64,000 bases of DNA from Fodinibius roseus (GTDB taxonomy: Bacteria; Bacteroidota; Rhodothermia; Balneolales; Balneolaceae), in NCBI RefSeq assembly GCF_900129315.1, contig NZ_FQUS01000015.1, positions 1 to 64,000 of the forward strand, given 5' to 3'. The notes under the pieces were generated by a model. It was not told the DNA's origin, searched no databases, and was given only the letters and a program-made list of their open reading frames with translations. The position numbers were made by a program, and so were the translations under genes. Every line of letters starts with the position of its first letter. Positions within the stretch are counted from its first letter, which is position 1. Of the stretch, positions 41,929 to 50,609 are shown one piece after another.

Positions 41929-43818
41929 CTAACAGCAGCATTCCGCCTGGACGGGTTCTTCTTTTGTCGAAGGATCCGCCGGGGGAGTAAGACTGAATCC
42001 TTCATCCGTGTAGTGGTATTGAATACGAATGGCGTTTGCAATAGCAATGAGGGCAACCCCCACATCCGCAAAAATAGCTTCCCACATGCTTGCCATTCCC
42101 AGCGTTGCCAAGGCCATCACCAATATTTTAATACCCAGGGCAAAGCCTATGTTCTGCCAAACCACGCGGTGCGTGAATTGAGCTATATCGATAGCCAGGG
42201 GTATTTTGGACGGCTGGTCGGTCTGAATGACTACGTCCGCGGTCTCGACGGTAGCATCGGACCCGATCCCTCCCATGGCTATGCCGACATCGGCGAGAGT
42301 AATCACCGGGGCATCGTTGACCCCGTCCCCGATAAAACCAACCGTACGGTCTGGCTGCAACGCCTCTTCTACCTGCCGGTATTTTTCATCCGGAAGCAGG
42401 TTGCCATACGCCTTGTCCAGCCCCAGCTTCCGGGCTATCGCGTCCACCACTTCCTGGTTGTCGCCGGACAACATGATAAGCTCACTGATCCCCAGCCCGC
42501 GAAGATCTTCGATCGCTTTTTTACTGTCTTCTTTAATTCGATCTGCGATACCGATGATCCCGGCGTGGACTCCCTCAACAGCAACATGAACACAGGTGTA
42601 GGTTTCATCTAACCCATTTCCACGGTACTGCACGCCATGATCAGCCAGCCAGTCACGGTTTCCCACCAGTATGCTGCGCGAGCCGATCTCCCCTTCCAGC
42701 CCTCTGCCCGCGCTTTCCTGCTGCCGCTGTACCGATTGCAACGGTTGTCCATTTGTATAATCCACAATAGCCTTTGCGATCGGGTGAGTGGAGTGTTGTT
42801 CCAGGGAAGCCGCTAACAGCAAAAGCTCTTCCCGGTCAAATCCGTTCAGGGGATGGACCTCCTGCACCTCAAAGGTACCTTCGGTAAGGGTTCCGGTTTT
42901 GTCCATGAACAGCATATTCATTTTGCGAAGCTGATCCAGAAAGTCAGAGCCTTTGAGCAGGATACCGTTTTGGGAAGCCGCCCCGATACCGCCGAAGTAT
43001 CCGAGAGGAATGGATATAACGAGTCCGCAGGGACAGGAAACAACAAGGAAAATGAGTGCGCGATAAAACCAGTCCTGGAATACGTAATGGTCCACGACGA
43101 GATAGGGAACAAAGGTAAGCGCCACGGCGAGCCACACGACCACCGGGGTATAGACTTTTGCGAACTTAGTCATAAACCGCTGGGTGGGCGCCTTGCGCCG
43201 GGCCGCCTCCTGTACCATGGTTAAGATATGCGATAGCTTGGTGTCTTTGTAACCGCTGGTTACTTTAATACGCACCGGCACGTCCTGGTTGATGGACCCT
43301 GCCCATATCTCTTCTCCGGTATAGCGTGCGATCGGTTTGGATTCCCCGGTGAGCGCTGCAGTATTAAAGGAGGCCCTTTCCGTGATCAGTTCTCCATCCA
43401 GTGGCACCTTTTCCCCGGGCCTGACCCGGATTACCTCACCCATTTTAACTTCAGAGGGATGGACTTGCTCAGTCGATCCCTCCCGTTCGACCGCCGCTAC
43501 ATCCGGCTGCTGGTTTATCAGCTCCCTGATGGAATGTTTGGCCCGGTGCACCGCCCCGTGCTGGGCATACTCGCCGATCATATAGAAAAGCATGACGGCC
43601 ACACCCTCCGCATACTCGCCGATGGCAAATGCCCCTACGGTAGCGATACCCATCAGCAGAAATTCACTGAATATGGTCCCGTTTTTTATAGAGCTAAAGG
43701 CCTTCAGCCAAACGGGTCCCCCCACCGCCAGGTACGACAAACCATATAACGGGAGGTAAAGGTAATGCCGGTTGGGGATGTCTGTGGCGTACTGGACGAT
43801 CAGCGCCGCAGCAAGCAA
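41929..43818 (-). CDS. Heavy-metal P1B-type ATPase (Zn/Cd/Co/Pb exporter type)
   Basis: A P1B ATPase of about 630-650 aa: TGES actuator loop, SCPCGLVIS metal-binding TM motif (CPC), DKTGTLTEG phosphorylation site, STHPIAKAI (HP motif) and GDGVNDAPVI hinge. There is no N-terminal HMA domain, and the C-terminus ends ECCC, a probable metal-binding tail. The CPC with these loops fits the Zn/Cd group. The start is uncertain: the homologous frame continues upstream as EFIIAFIKKYKEAVISGLLL to an in-frame TAA at 43879 without any ATG or GTG. The TTG at 43818 is a formal start only. A palindromic element ends 6 bases beyond that stop. Confidence 0.85.
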   Translation of the reverse strand: MLAAALIVQYATDIPNRHYLYLPLYGLSYLAVGGPVWLKAFSSIKNGTIFSEFLLMGIATVGAFAIGEYAEGVAVMLFYMIGEYAQHGAVHRAKHSIRELINQQPDVAAVEREGSTEQVHPSEVKMGEVIRVRPGEKVPLDGELITERASFNTAALTGESKPIARYTGEEIWAGSINQDVPVRIKVTSGYKDTKLSHILTMVQEAARRKAPTQRFMTKFAKVYTPVVVWLAVALTFVPYLVVDHYVFQDWFYRALIFLVVSCPCGLVISIPLGYFGGIGAASQNGILLKGSDFLDQLRKMNMLFMDKTGTLTEGTFEVQEVHPLNGFDREELLLLAASLEQHSTHPIAKAIVDYTNGQPLQSVQRQQESAGRGLEGEIGSRSILVGNRDWLADHGVQYRGNGLDETYTCVHVAVEGVHAGIIGIADRIKEDSKKAIEDLRGLGISELIMLSGDNQEVVDAIARKLGLDKAYGNLLPDEKYRQVEEALQPDRTVGFIGDGVNDAPVITLADVGIAMGGIGSDATVETADVVIQTDQPSKIPLAIDIAQFTHRVVWQNIGFALGIKILVMALATLGMASMWEAIFADVGVALIAIANAIRIQYHYTDEGFSLTPPADPSTKEEPVQAECCC

Positions 43819-43886
43819 CAGGCCGCTGATAACCGCTTCCTTGTATTTTTTGATAAATGCGATAATAAACTCCGTTATTTAATAGC

Positions 43887-44019
43887 GAGCTTCAAACCGT
43901 TGTTGTGGCCGGTCTTTGCATTTTCGCAAACCCCACCTCCTCACATATGCCTTATATATGCCGTGATTCAGACTTCGCCAGGCTTTGAAGCCGGTCAAAA
44001 TGCCTGGTTTTCCAAGCTC
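43887..44019 (-). repeat. Palindromic element, copy 4 (minus strand)
   Basis: Read on the minus strand the element starts GAGCTTGGAAAACCAGGCAT and ends ACAACGGTTTGAAGCTC. It shares AAAACCAGGxATTTT and GGCATAT...GTGAG with copy 2 and GCGAAAATGCA, ACAAC and AAGCTC with copy 3. Terminal arms GAGCTT/AAGCTC pair. One frame is open from end to end and contains KPGI at the same place as copy 2. It occupies the spot where the ATPase start should be, between that gene and the AraC-type regulator. Confidence 0.75.
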
Positions 44020-44097
44020 TTTGATATTCTGTTGGCAAGATAGGGATAGAGTGGGTAATGGTCTTATATCTTTATGTATATCTTGTGCAGGATTATG

Positions 44098-44667
44098 TTA
44101 CAGCTGATCGATGGAGGTGCGCTTGTTCTCCTTTATATTCTTGAAATGGGAGGGCGCCAGGCCGGTTTCTTTCTTAAACTGACGCGAAAAATGCTGCTGG
44201 CTGCTGTAGTCCAGCTCATAGGCTATTTCGCTGAGCGTCTTTTCACCGTAGACAATAAGTTCTTTAGCCCGTTCAATTTTCTGGAGGATGAAATAGCGCT
44301 CGATAGATTTACCCTCTACCGCCGAAAAGAGCCGGCTGAGCTGCTGATAATCCTTGAGGATACGGTCTGAAAGAAAGTCCGAGAGGTTGCCGTCAAGCGG
44401 CTCGCCGGAGCGAATATGATCAATAATAAGATGTTTGATACGCTCTACGATCTGGCTGGCTTCATCATTGATGATATCAAATCCGTTATTGCGTACGACC
44501 GCCACCAGCCGTTTATAGGCGGCTTTATCGAGCGTTTCCGCCAGCTGCAGTTCCCCCAGCTCAATTTTTTGGACACGGAAACCGTTTTCCTCCAGTTTTT
44601 CCTTCAGTACCTCTGCGCAGTGACTGCACACCATGTTTTTTATGAGGAAATTTTTCTTCGTATCCAT
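44098..44667 (-). CDS. HMA-AraC transcriptional regulator
   Basis: A 189-aa regulator with two parts. Residues 1-65 resemble a heavy-metal-associated domain: FLIKNMVCSHCAEVLKEKLE with the CxxC metal site at about 14-17. Residues about 105-180 are an AraC helix-turn-helix pair: IERAKELIVYGEKTLSEIAY then QHFSRQFKKETGLAPSHFKN. Such fusions are found in Bacteroidota beside metal ATPases, where metal binding is thought to switch the AraC part. It lies directly upstream of the ATPase on the same strand, so it probably controls it. The palindromic element between them may disturb that link. Confidence 0.85.
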   Translation of the reverse strand: MDTKKNFLIKNMVCSHCAEVLKEKLEENGFRVQKIELGELQLAETLDKAAYKRLVAVVRNNGFDIINDEASQIVERIKHLIIDHIRSGEPLDGNLSDFLSDRILKDYQQLSRLFSAVEGKSIERYFILQKIERAKELIVYGEKTLSEIAYELDYSSQQHFSRQFKKETGLAPSHFKNIKENKRTSIDQL

Positions 44668-45111
44668 ATCTGAAGTAGTCGTCCATTAATGCGGTTATGA
44701 GGGGGCGTTAAACCGTATTTTCCAGCCGGTCCACAAGCCATTGGAGATGAGAAATCCCCGTTGGTCTCCGATAGTTCTAACTGAATAATACGGCGCATGA
44801 TTCCAAATTTACAGTGGAGTTTGTGATTAATGTGAATAAGATAAGTACGCAGTGGGGTTTCAAAAGTAAAAATAGATGCTGACAAGTTGTTTTAACCATT
44901 AATCGCATAACGTAGTAAGGAAACATTTGGTACGGTCCCTGCAACGGAAGACAGGTGATGGTTGTAAAGAATTGTGCTGCGGCTTTTGCTTTGCACCTCC
45001 TTTGGTTATTATTGAGATGATCTATACGGATCTCAGCCGATAAACAAACGGCGGCCCTCTGGCATTGCAGAACCCAACAAAATAATTAACCAAACAAAAT
45101 AAAATAGACCC
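44668..45111. other. Divergent promoter region
   Basis: This space separates the minus-strand HMA-AraC gene from the plus-strand membrane protein and must hold both promoters. No frame of note and no clear dyad was recognised. Confidence 0.4.
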
Positions 45112-45552
45112 ATGTACACCGGATTTCAACACCTGCATTCCGGCATAGCCTATATTGTGCTTGCCGTTTTACTGTTTTCCTTTATCTATGCACTTATTAA
45201 TTTCCTACAAAAAAAGCCCTTCAATGAAAAGGTACGGAAAGCCTCGCTGGCGGGACTTATTGCAGTGCATCTTCAGCTGCTGATCGGCCTGGTTTTGTAT
45301 GTTATTTCTCCGCTGGGACTATCCAATTTTTCCGGTGAAGCGATGGGGGATGCGATGTCGCGGCTGTATATGCTGGAGCACCCGCTGACGATGATTATCG
45401 GAATCATTCTGATCACCGTAGGTTATTCCAAAGCGAAGCGGGGCACCGGCGACGCCACGCGATATAAGAAACTGCTCATCTATTACGGGGTGGGCATTGC
45501 ACTTATCCTTTTGCGCATTCCCTGGTCCGTATGGCCTCCGATAGGCAGCTGA
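45112..45552 (+). CDS. Small four-helix membrane protein, cytochrome b-like
   Basis: A 146-aa protein with four hydrophobic helices: about 12-32, 46-66, 90-106 and 123-140. Histidines sit in or near helices 1-3 (FQHLHSGIAYIVLAVLLF, AVHLQLLIGLVLYV, YMLEHPLTMIIGIILI), spaced as in small di-heme b-type proteins. Homologues are widespread in Bacteroidota as hypothetical or 'cytochrome B' proteins. It stands alone between divergent and convergent neighbours. Heme binding is an inference. Confidence 0.65.
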   Translation: MYTGFQHLHSGIAYIVLAVLLFSFIYALINFLQKKPFNEKVRKASLAGLIAVHLQLLIGLVLYVISPLGLSNFSGEAMGDAMSRLYMLEHPLTMIIGIILITVGYSKAKRGTGDATRYKKLLIYYGVGIALILLRIPWSVWPPIGS

Positions 45553-45619
45553 AGCCTGGGATCCGTGATCAGTGTTGTTTCCAACAGTAACCAGCAGGAA
45601 CGATCGCCCGGACTTCTTT

Positions 45620-46660
45620 CTACTTCCCGATATCAACGAGGTGTTCCTTTCGGCGTCGGCGTGCTTTCAGGTATCGCTCATCCTCGGCATAGGTAGTCGG
45701 ATATACCTTGGGTACCGGCTGGGGCTTCATTTCATGATCGACATTCACGAACGTAAAAACGCAGGTATTGGAAAGGGCCCGGGTCACCTTATCAAGGCTG
45801 GTGCGTTCAATGTCAATTTCAATGCTGATTGACGTATCGCCGGTGTAGACAATCCGGCTGGTAAAATCGAGTTTATCGCCGATACGAATGGGCTGGAGGA
45901 AGTTAATGCGATTTACCCGTACGAATACCGGCCGGTGGGAGGCGATCTCTTCTGCATGCATCAGGGACAATTCAAAAGCGCGGCGAATGACATACCCGCC
46001 AAAAATTTTCTTCGGCACATTTTCCTGGTCCGGGTACATCCGCTCCATGCTGTTGCGGATCAGGTTCCCGACCAGCAGCCCGTCAAAATCCTCATTTTCC
46101 TGGGCTTTGTGCAGCGCCCGCAGGTGGTGGAACTCCTCTTTGCTCGGCGGGTCCTCCAGCGCATCGATCTGCTCTCGGTACGCTTGTCGACGCTCAATAG
46201 CTGCTTCGTACCGCTCCTTTTCGATGTCGCTTTCATATTCCAGCGGCGGAATGGGCAGGCTTTTCGCCGCCTCCTCCCTGCCGGTCCGGGCCACCATCGT
46301 AAAATAGCAGGCCGCCAGCGAGTGCCTGGCCTCCTTATCCTGGTCCACACGGATTCCGACTTCCATCGACGTGCGTCCCACATAGTTAATACGCGCCCGC
46401 AGGTAAACATCCTTGTTGATATCGCCGGGCACGTGCAGGGCAATATCATCCACCGCGGCGGTTACGACCCGCCCCTCCGGCTCAAACTGATGCACGTAGT
46501 CAAGAGCGATATCTTCGGCCAGTTTATCGAGCTCCTCAAGCAGCAGTCCCCACCGCATGTTGCCTGGTATATCCTTGTCCAAGATCATAAAGCGCCGGCG
46601 AAGGCTGGGGTCGGTACTGAATGGCAGGGTACGTTCGATAGAAGTATCTACGGGTCTCAT
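45620..46660 (-). CDS. Acyl-CoA thioesterase (double hotdog)
   Basis: A 346-aa protein with two hotdog domains. In the first (about 25-150): MRWGLLLEELDKLAEDIALD, VYLRARINYVGRTSMEVGIR, ACYFTMVARTG. In the second (about 205-325): GGYVIRRAFELSLMHAEEIA, RVNRINFLQPIRIGDKLDFT, SRIVYTGDTSISIEIDIER. This is the ACOT9/YciA-like double-hotdog architecture that hydrolyses acyl-CoA to free acid and CoA. It converges on the small membrane protein gene with 67 bases between them. Confidence 0.87.
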   Translation of the reverse strand: MRPVDTSIERTLPFSTDPSLRRRFMILDKDIPGNMRWGLLLEELDKLAEDIALDYVHQFEPEGRVVTAAVDDIALHVPGDINKDVYLRARINYVGRTSMEVGIRVDQDKEARHSLAACYFTMVARTGREEAAKSLPIPPLEYESDIEKERYEAAIERRQAYREQIDALEDPPSKEEFHHLRALHKAQENEDFDGLLVGNLIRNSMERMYPDQENVPKKIFGGYVIRRAFELSLMHAEEIASHRPVFVRVNRINFLQPIRIGDKLDFTSRIVYTGDTSISIEIDIERTSLDKVTRALSNTCVFTFVNVDHEMKPQPVPKVYPTTYAEDERYLKARRRRKEHLVDIGK

Positions 46661-47636
46661 AGCGCGGCCAATAATTACAATTGGTTAAAAAGAAAGATAA
46701 ATAATTTTTGGTTCGTATTTAATATTAGGAAGATAGGGAAGAGGATAAAGGGATTTTTTAGATTATCCCCGGAAATTCAGCAAGATGGATCTAACAGAAC
46801 ATCGGGGAGTCCTGTTGTACAGACATGAAATTCGGGAAGATTCTTTTCAATACCGTAATGAGATAGGTTGGATCAGGGTCTGAACATTGTGCTGGTAACT
46901 GCTTAGATCCAGTGAAACAGTCCATTTTAGGTGCGGGTTATTTCAATCGCATGACAAGAAAACACAAATAAATAAGATGTTTTTCTTTCGAAAAAGAGTT
47001 TGCAGAGGTAATATTTTTTATTACATTAAGTATGGTTGTCCAAACAACCATATAATACAAGGAATAAGGGCATAACTCTTATAACTATCAGTGTGTTAAA
47101 GGGATACAGCGTTGCTTAAACTTTTTCGTGCAAGAATATGAAATTAAAACCTCCTTATTGAAGGGAAGTAATATGTTATAGCGAGTGAAATTTACGCACG
47201 AATGAACAGAAAAAGAAACTCTTTTAATAATCCTTTAACATAAAGAAAGGGTATTTCTTTAATATTTTTCTATTGAAATAAAATAAAACCATTATTAATC
47301 AATAAACGGGTCTGAAAGTAATTTTTTGTACCGTATTAATGAAGTAAAGGAATGGAATAATAGTGTGATGGTGTGGTTTTAAATTGGTTTATTGGCAGCC
47401 AATTGAACGGGTTGGAGAGAAATGGTGTGGGCATTTTGACGATTTCTTATCCATTAACATATGAATATATAGTCGTTGCTACATTTTTCAGGATGTCGGC
47501 AGTGCTATTATAAAGCTAACAGTTGAATACCTTAACAATTGAAAGGGAAGTAGATAATAAGCGTATTTCTTCTATCTATTTCGTTTTCTGAACTTTAATC
47601 CTATAATATCTTATCTATAGCATGGGGATACAAACA
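46661..47636. promoter_or_regulatory. Long AT-rich leader of the SusC/SusD genes, with a palindrome
   Basis: About 975 bases without a credible gene and far more AT-rich than the flanks. The clearest signal is a perfect dyad at 47031-47052: TATGGTTGT and ACAACCATA separated by CCAA, followed at once by TATAATAC. It looks like an operator over a promoter, about 600 bases before the SusC start, implying a long untranslated leader or a second, closer promoter. A regulator gene for it was not identified in the window. Confidence 0.5.
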
Positions 47637-50558
47637 ATGAAAAATAAGCTACTGCTTACTTTTGGTTTACTTATTTTCTTATCGTCAACCGCCTTTGCCC
47701 AGGAGGAAAGAACGATCCAGGGTACGGTAACCGATTCGGAGGGGAAGCCTCTGCCCGGGGTAAATGTGCTGGTCAAAGGGACCAACATTGGTACTGCCAC
47801 CAATGTGGAAGGACATTATGAAATAACGATAAGCGAAGAAAATGTGACGCTTATCTTTAGCATGGTGGGATTTGAACAAACAGAAATAAATACACAGGAT
47901 CAGAGTAAAATCGATGTGGTATTACGGGAAGGAACCGTCGGCCTGGATGAGGTGACCGTAGTCGGTTACAGCGAGGTAGATACGGAACACCTGGCTTCTT
48001 CGGTTTCAAAAGTGGAGATGGATAATATACAGACGCGTTCCATTGCCAAATTGCAAGAAGCTTTCAGTGGTACGCTGCCCGGGGTAACGCTCATGCAGGG
48101 CAGCAACCTGCCGGGCAGCGTGCCGGGCACCATCTCGATACGGGGGATCAGCACGCTTCAGAATGCCTCTCCCCTGGTCATCGTTGATGGAATGGAGCAG
48201 TCCCTGACGGATATCGATCCCAACCAGATTAAAGATATTACCGTGCTGAAAGACGCCGCTTCGGCGGCCATGTACGGCTCGCGGGGGGCCAACGGGGTCA
48301 TTATTATCGAAACCAAGCGGGGAACTGCAGACCAGTTTATGGTAGATGTGCACAGCTGGGCTGCCGTTGATGATCCCATTAAGTTACCTGACTTTGTCAA
48401 TTCAGCGAACTATATGCGCCTGAATAACGAAGCTCGCTCCATTCAGGGACAATCGGAACAGTTTACGCAGCAGGAGATCGATTTGGCCGAGCAGGGAGAG
48501 TATATCAATACCGACTGGATGGATACCATTATGGAACGAAAGGCCTACACCCATAATACGTCCGCCAGCATCTCCGGTGGTGGGGGCGTTGGTACCTTTA
48601 ATCTGATGCTCGGGTATATCGAAGAAAATGGGTTAAACAATTATGAGGGGACGCAGAAGTTCAGCGCCCGGTTTAATACGAACATTAACATCGCCGATCA
48701 GTTTGAGCTTTTAGCCGACTTTTATGCGCACCGGCTGCAGGTCGACCGCTTATATGCGAATACGGATGGCCATGGGTTATATAGGATGGCCTGGGAAATG
48801 AATCCCACGCAAGAAGTATTTTATAACTCGGATCTGGACAATCATTATAAGCTGCATAACGACCAGAATCCGCTCGCCTCTATTCACGAAGGAGGGGCCT
48901 GGAATGCCCTGTACGACCGGAGTACCATTAACTTAAGGCCGCGCTACTACATTAATGATAACCTGCACCTGGCGGGGAATGTCTCCTATATCGTCAACAA
49001 ATCCGCTGATAAATATGAGCGAGACACCTTTAAGTTCTACGACGGGGACGGGGAGCCGGTCGACGTCTGGCAAAATGCCGTGGGATCATCCCAGGGAGTG
49101 AGCAGAAGCCAGATAACGGCCCGCGCCCTGATTAATTACGAACAGAATCTCCGGAAGGATAAGGACAAGATCTATTTGATTGCCGGGTCGGAGATCATGA
49201 ATAATACCTATACCGATTACCGGGAGATTGCGAAATCTTCCTTTTTCGGCAAGCTCAACTATTCTTTTGATAACCGCTATCTGCTGGAGGGAACGGCCCG
49301 GGCGGATGGCAGCAGTAAATTTGCTCCCGGCCAGCGCTGGGGGTTCTTCCCCTCCGGGGCCTTTGCCTGGAATATTCATAATGAGAGCTTTATGTCGGGA
49401 CTGACCGACAGCGGGTTTTTAAACAGGATGAAAGTTCGCTTTTCCTACGGGATCATCGGAAATGAGAATGTAGATCCCTACCTATGGCAGGAGGTTGTAA
49501 ATACCTGGGGCTGGACCATGCGTGTTCCGAATCCGGATTTTACCTGGGAAAAGCAAAACCAGAAAAACCTTGGAGTTGACCTTACAGTACTTGATAACCG
49601 TCTTGACGTTTCGTTCGAAACCTATAATAAACATTCCTATGACTTGATCTATTCGGATTTCCCGGTCCCCCCGCTAACAGGTTCGTACTACCTGACCTCC
49701 TCTGTGAACATAGGAGAAGTTGAAAATAAAGGTTGGGAAGTTTCGGCGAGCTGGAGTGACCAGGCCGGTGATTTCTCCTATAAGGTAGGGGGCATGCTTT
49801 TTAATAACGAAAATAAAGTATTAAAGGCTGGGTATGCCAAGTCGGACACCCTCATTTTTACCGATGATCCCGATAAAATCTGGTATAGAGGCATTGCCAT
49901 CGACAACTATTACGGCTATGAAAGCGATGGATACTTCCAGAACCAGCAGGAAGTGGATGAGGCCGATGCCAAGCTGGCGAATACCATGCCCGGCGATATC
50001 CGGTATGTCGATCAAAACGGGGATGGCGTGATCAATAATCAGGACAAAGTAAATCTCGGAGACCCGTTTCCGCACTTTAATTATTCTGTTAATATCGATC
50101 TGAATTACAAGCGGTGGGATTTCAGCGCTGTAGGGCAGGGGGTCGGCAAGCGTACCGGCCGGTTAAAGGGTCTGGAGGGCTATCCGGTCAAAATGGACGG
50201 TTCTACGAATAGCTTGGGAACTCCGAGAGCGTATTATATGAACAATCGATGGACCCCGGAGAATCCCGACAGCCGTTTCCCGAGAGTCTGGACCGGTTCC
50301 TCCCCGAATGCCGAGTTGAGTGACGTCTGGCTGAGCGATGCTTCATTCTTCCGTATTAAGACGCTGGAAGTGGGCTATTCTATACCGTCCATAGGTAACA
50401 GTATCAGGAACGTACGCATCTACCTGAATGCCCAGGATGCCTTTACATTTACGGATTGGGAAGGAATTGAGCCCGAAAGAGATGAGGACTATAATGGCAA
50501 TGGCCGATATCCAAGAATGGCCAGCTACAGCATCGGCATACAGGCAACCATAAACTAA
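47637..50558 (+). CDS. SusC/RagA-family TonB-dependent outer-membrane transporter
   Basis: A 973-aa transporter from ATG at 47637 (a second in-frame ATG lies at 47622). It has a signal peptide (KNKLLLTFGLLIFLSSTAFA), a carboxypeptidase-regulatory-like domain (about 27-105, IQGTVTDSEGKPLPGVNVLV), a plug with the SusC signature (VTVVGYSEVD..., TISIRGISTLQNASPLVIVD, DPNQIKDITVLKDAASAAMY) and a 22-strand barrel to the C-terminus. It imports a glycan or peptide fragment with its SusD partner, whose gene follows 51 bases on. Full length. The substrate is not predictable because no glycoside hydrolase is adjacent. Confidence 0.93.
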   Translation: MKNKLLLTFGLLIFLSSTAFAQEERTIQGTVTDSEGKPLPGVNVLVKGTNIGTATNVEGHYEITISEENVTLIFSMVGFEQTEINTQDQSKIDVVLREGTVGLDEVTVVGYSEVDTEHLASSVSKVEMDNIQTRSIAKLQEAFSGTLPGVTLMQGSNLPGSVPGTISIRGISTLQNASPLVIVDGMEQSLTDIDPNQIKDITVLKDAASAAMYGSRGANGVIIIETKRGTADQFMVDVHSWAAVDDPIKLPDFVNSANYMRLNNEARSIQGQSEQFTQQEIDLAEQGEYINTDWMDTIMERKAYTHNTSASISGGGGVGTFNLMLGYIEENGLNNYEGTQKFSARFNTNINIADQFELLADFYAHRLQVDRLYANTDGHGLYRMAWEMNPTQEVFYNSDLDNHYKLHNDQNPLASIHEGGAWNALYDRSTINLRPRYYINDNLHLAGNVSYIVNKSADKYERDTFKFYDGDGEPVDVWQNAVGSSQGVSRSQITARALINYEQNLRKDKDKIYLIAGSEIMNNTYTDYREIAKSSFFGKLNYSFDNRYLLEGTARADGSSKFAPGQRWGFFPSGAFAWNIHNESFMSGLTDSGFLNRMKVRFSYGIIGNENVDPYLWQEVVNTWGWTMRVPNPDFTWEKQNQKNLGVDLTVLDNRLDVSFETYNKHSYDLIYSDFPVPPLTGSYYLTSSVNIGEVENKGWEVSASWSDQAGDFSYKVGGMLFNNENKVLKAGYAKSDTLIFTDDPDKIWYRGIAIDNYYGYESDGYFQNQQEVDEADAKLANTMPGDIRYVDQNGDGVINNQDKVNLGDPFPHFNYSVNIDLNYKRWDFSAVGQGVGKRTGRLKGLEGYPVKMDGSTNSLGTPRAYYMNNRWTPENPDSRFPRVWTGSSPNAELSDVWLSDASFFRIKTLEVGYSIPSIGNSIRNVRIYLNAQDAFTFTDWEGIEPERDEDYNGNGRYPRMASYSIGIQATIN

Positions 50559-50609
50559 GACCCCGTTAGATAGAGTATTGCAAAGCCAAAAAAATTAACA
50601 GTAAAGCTT

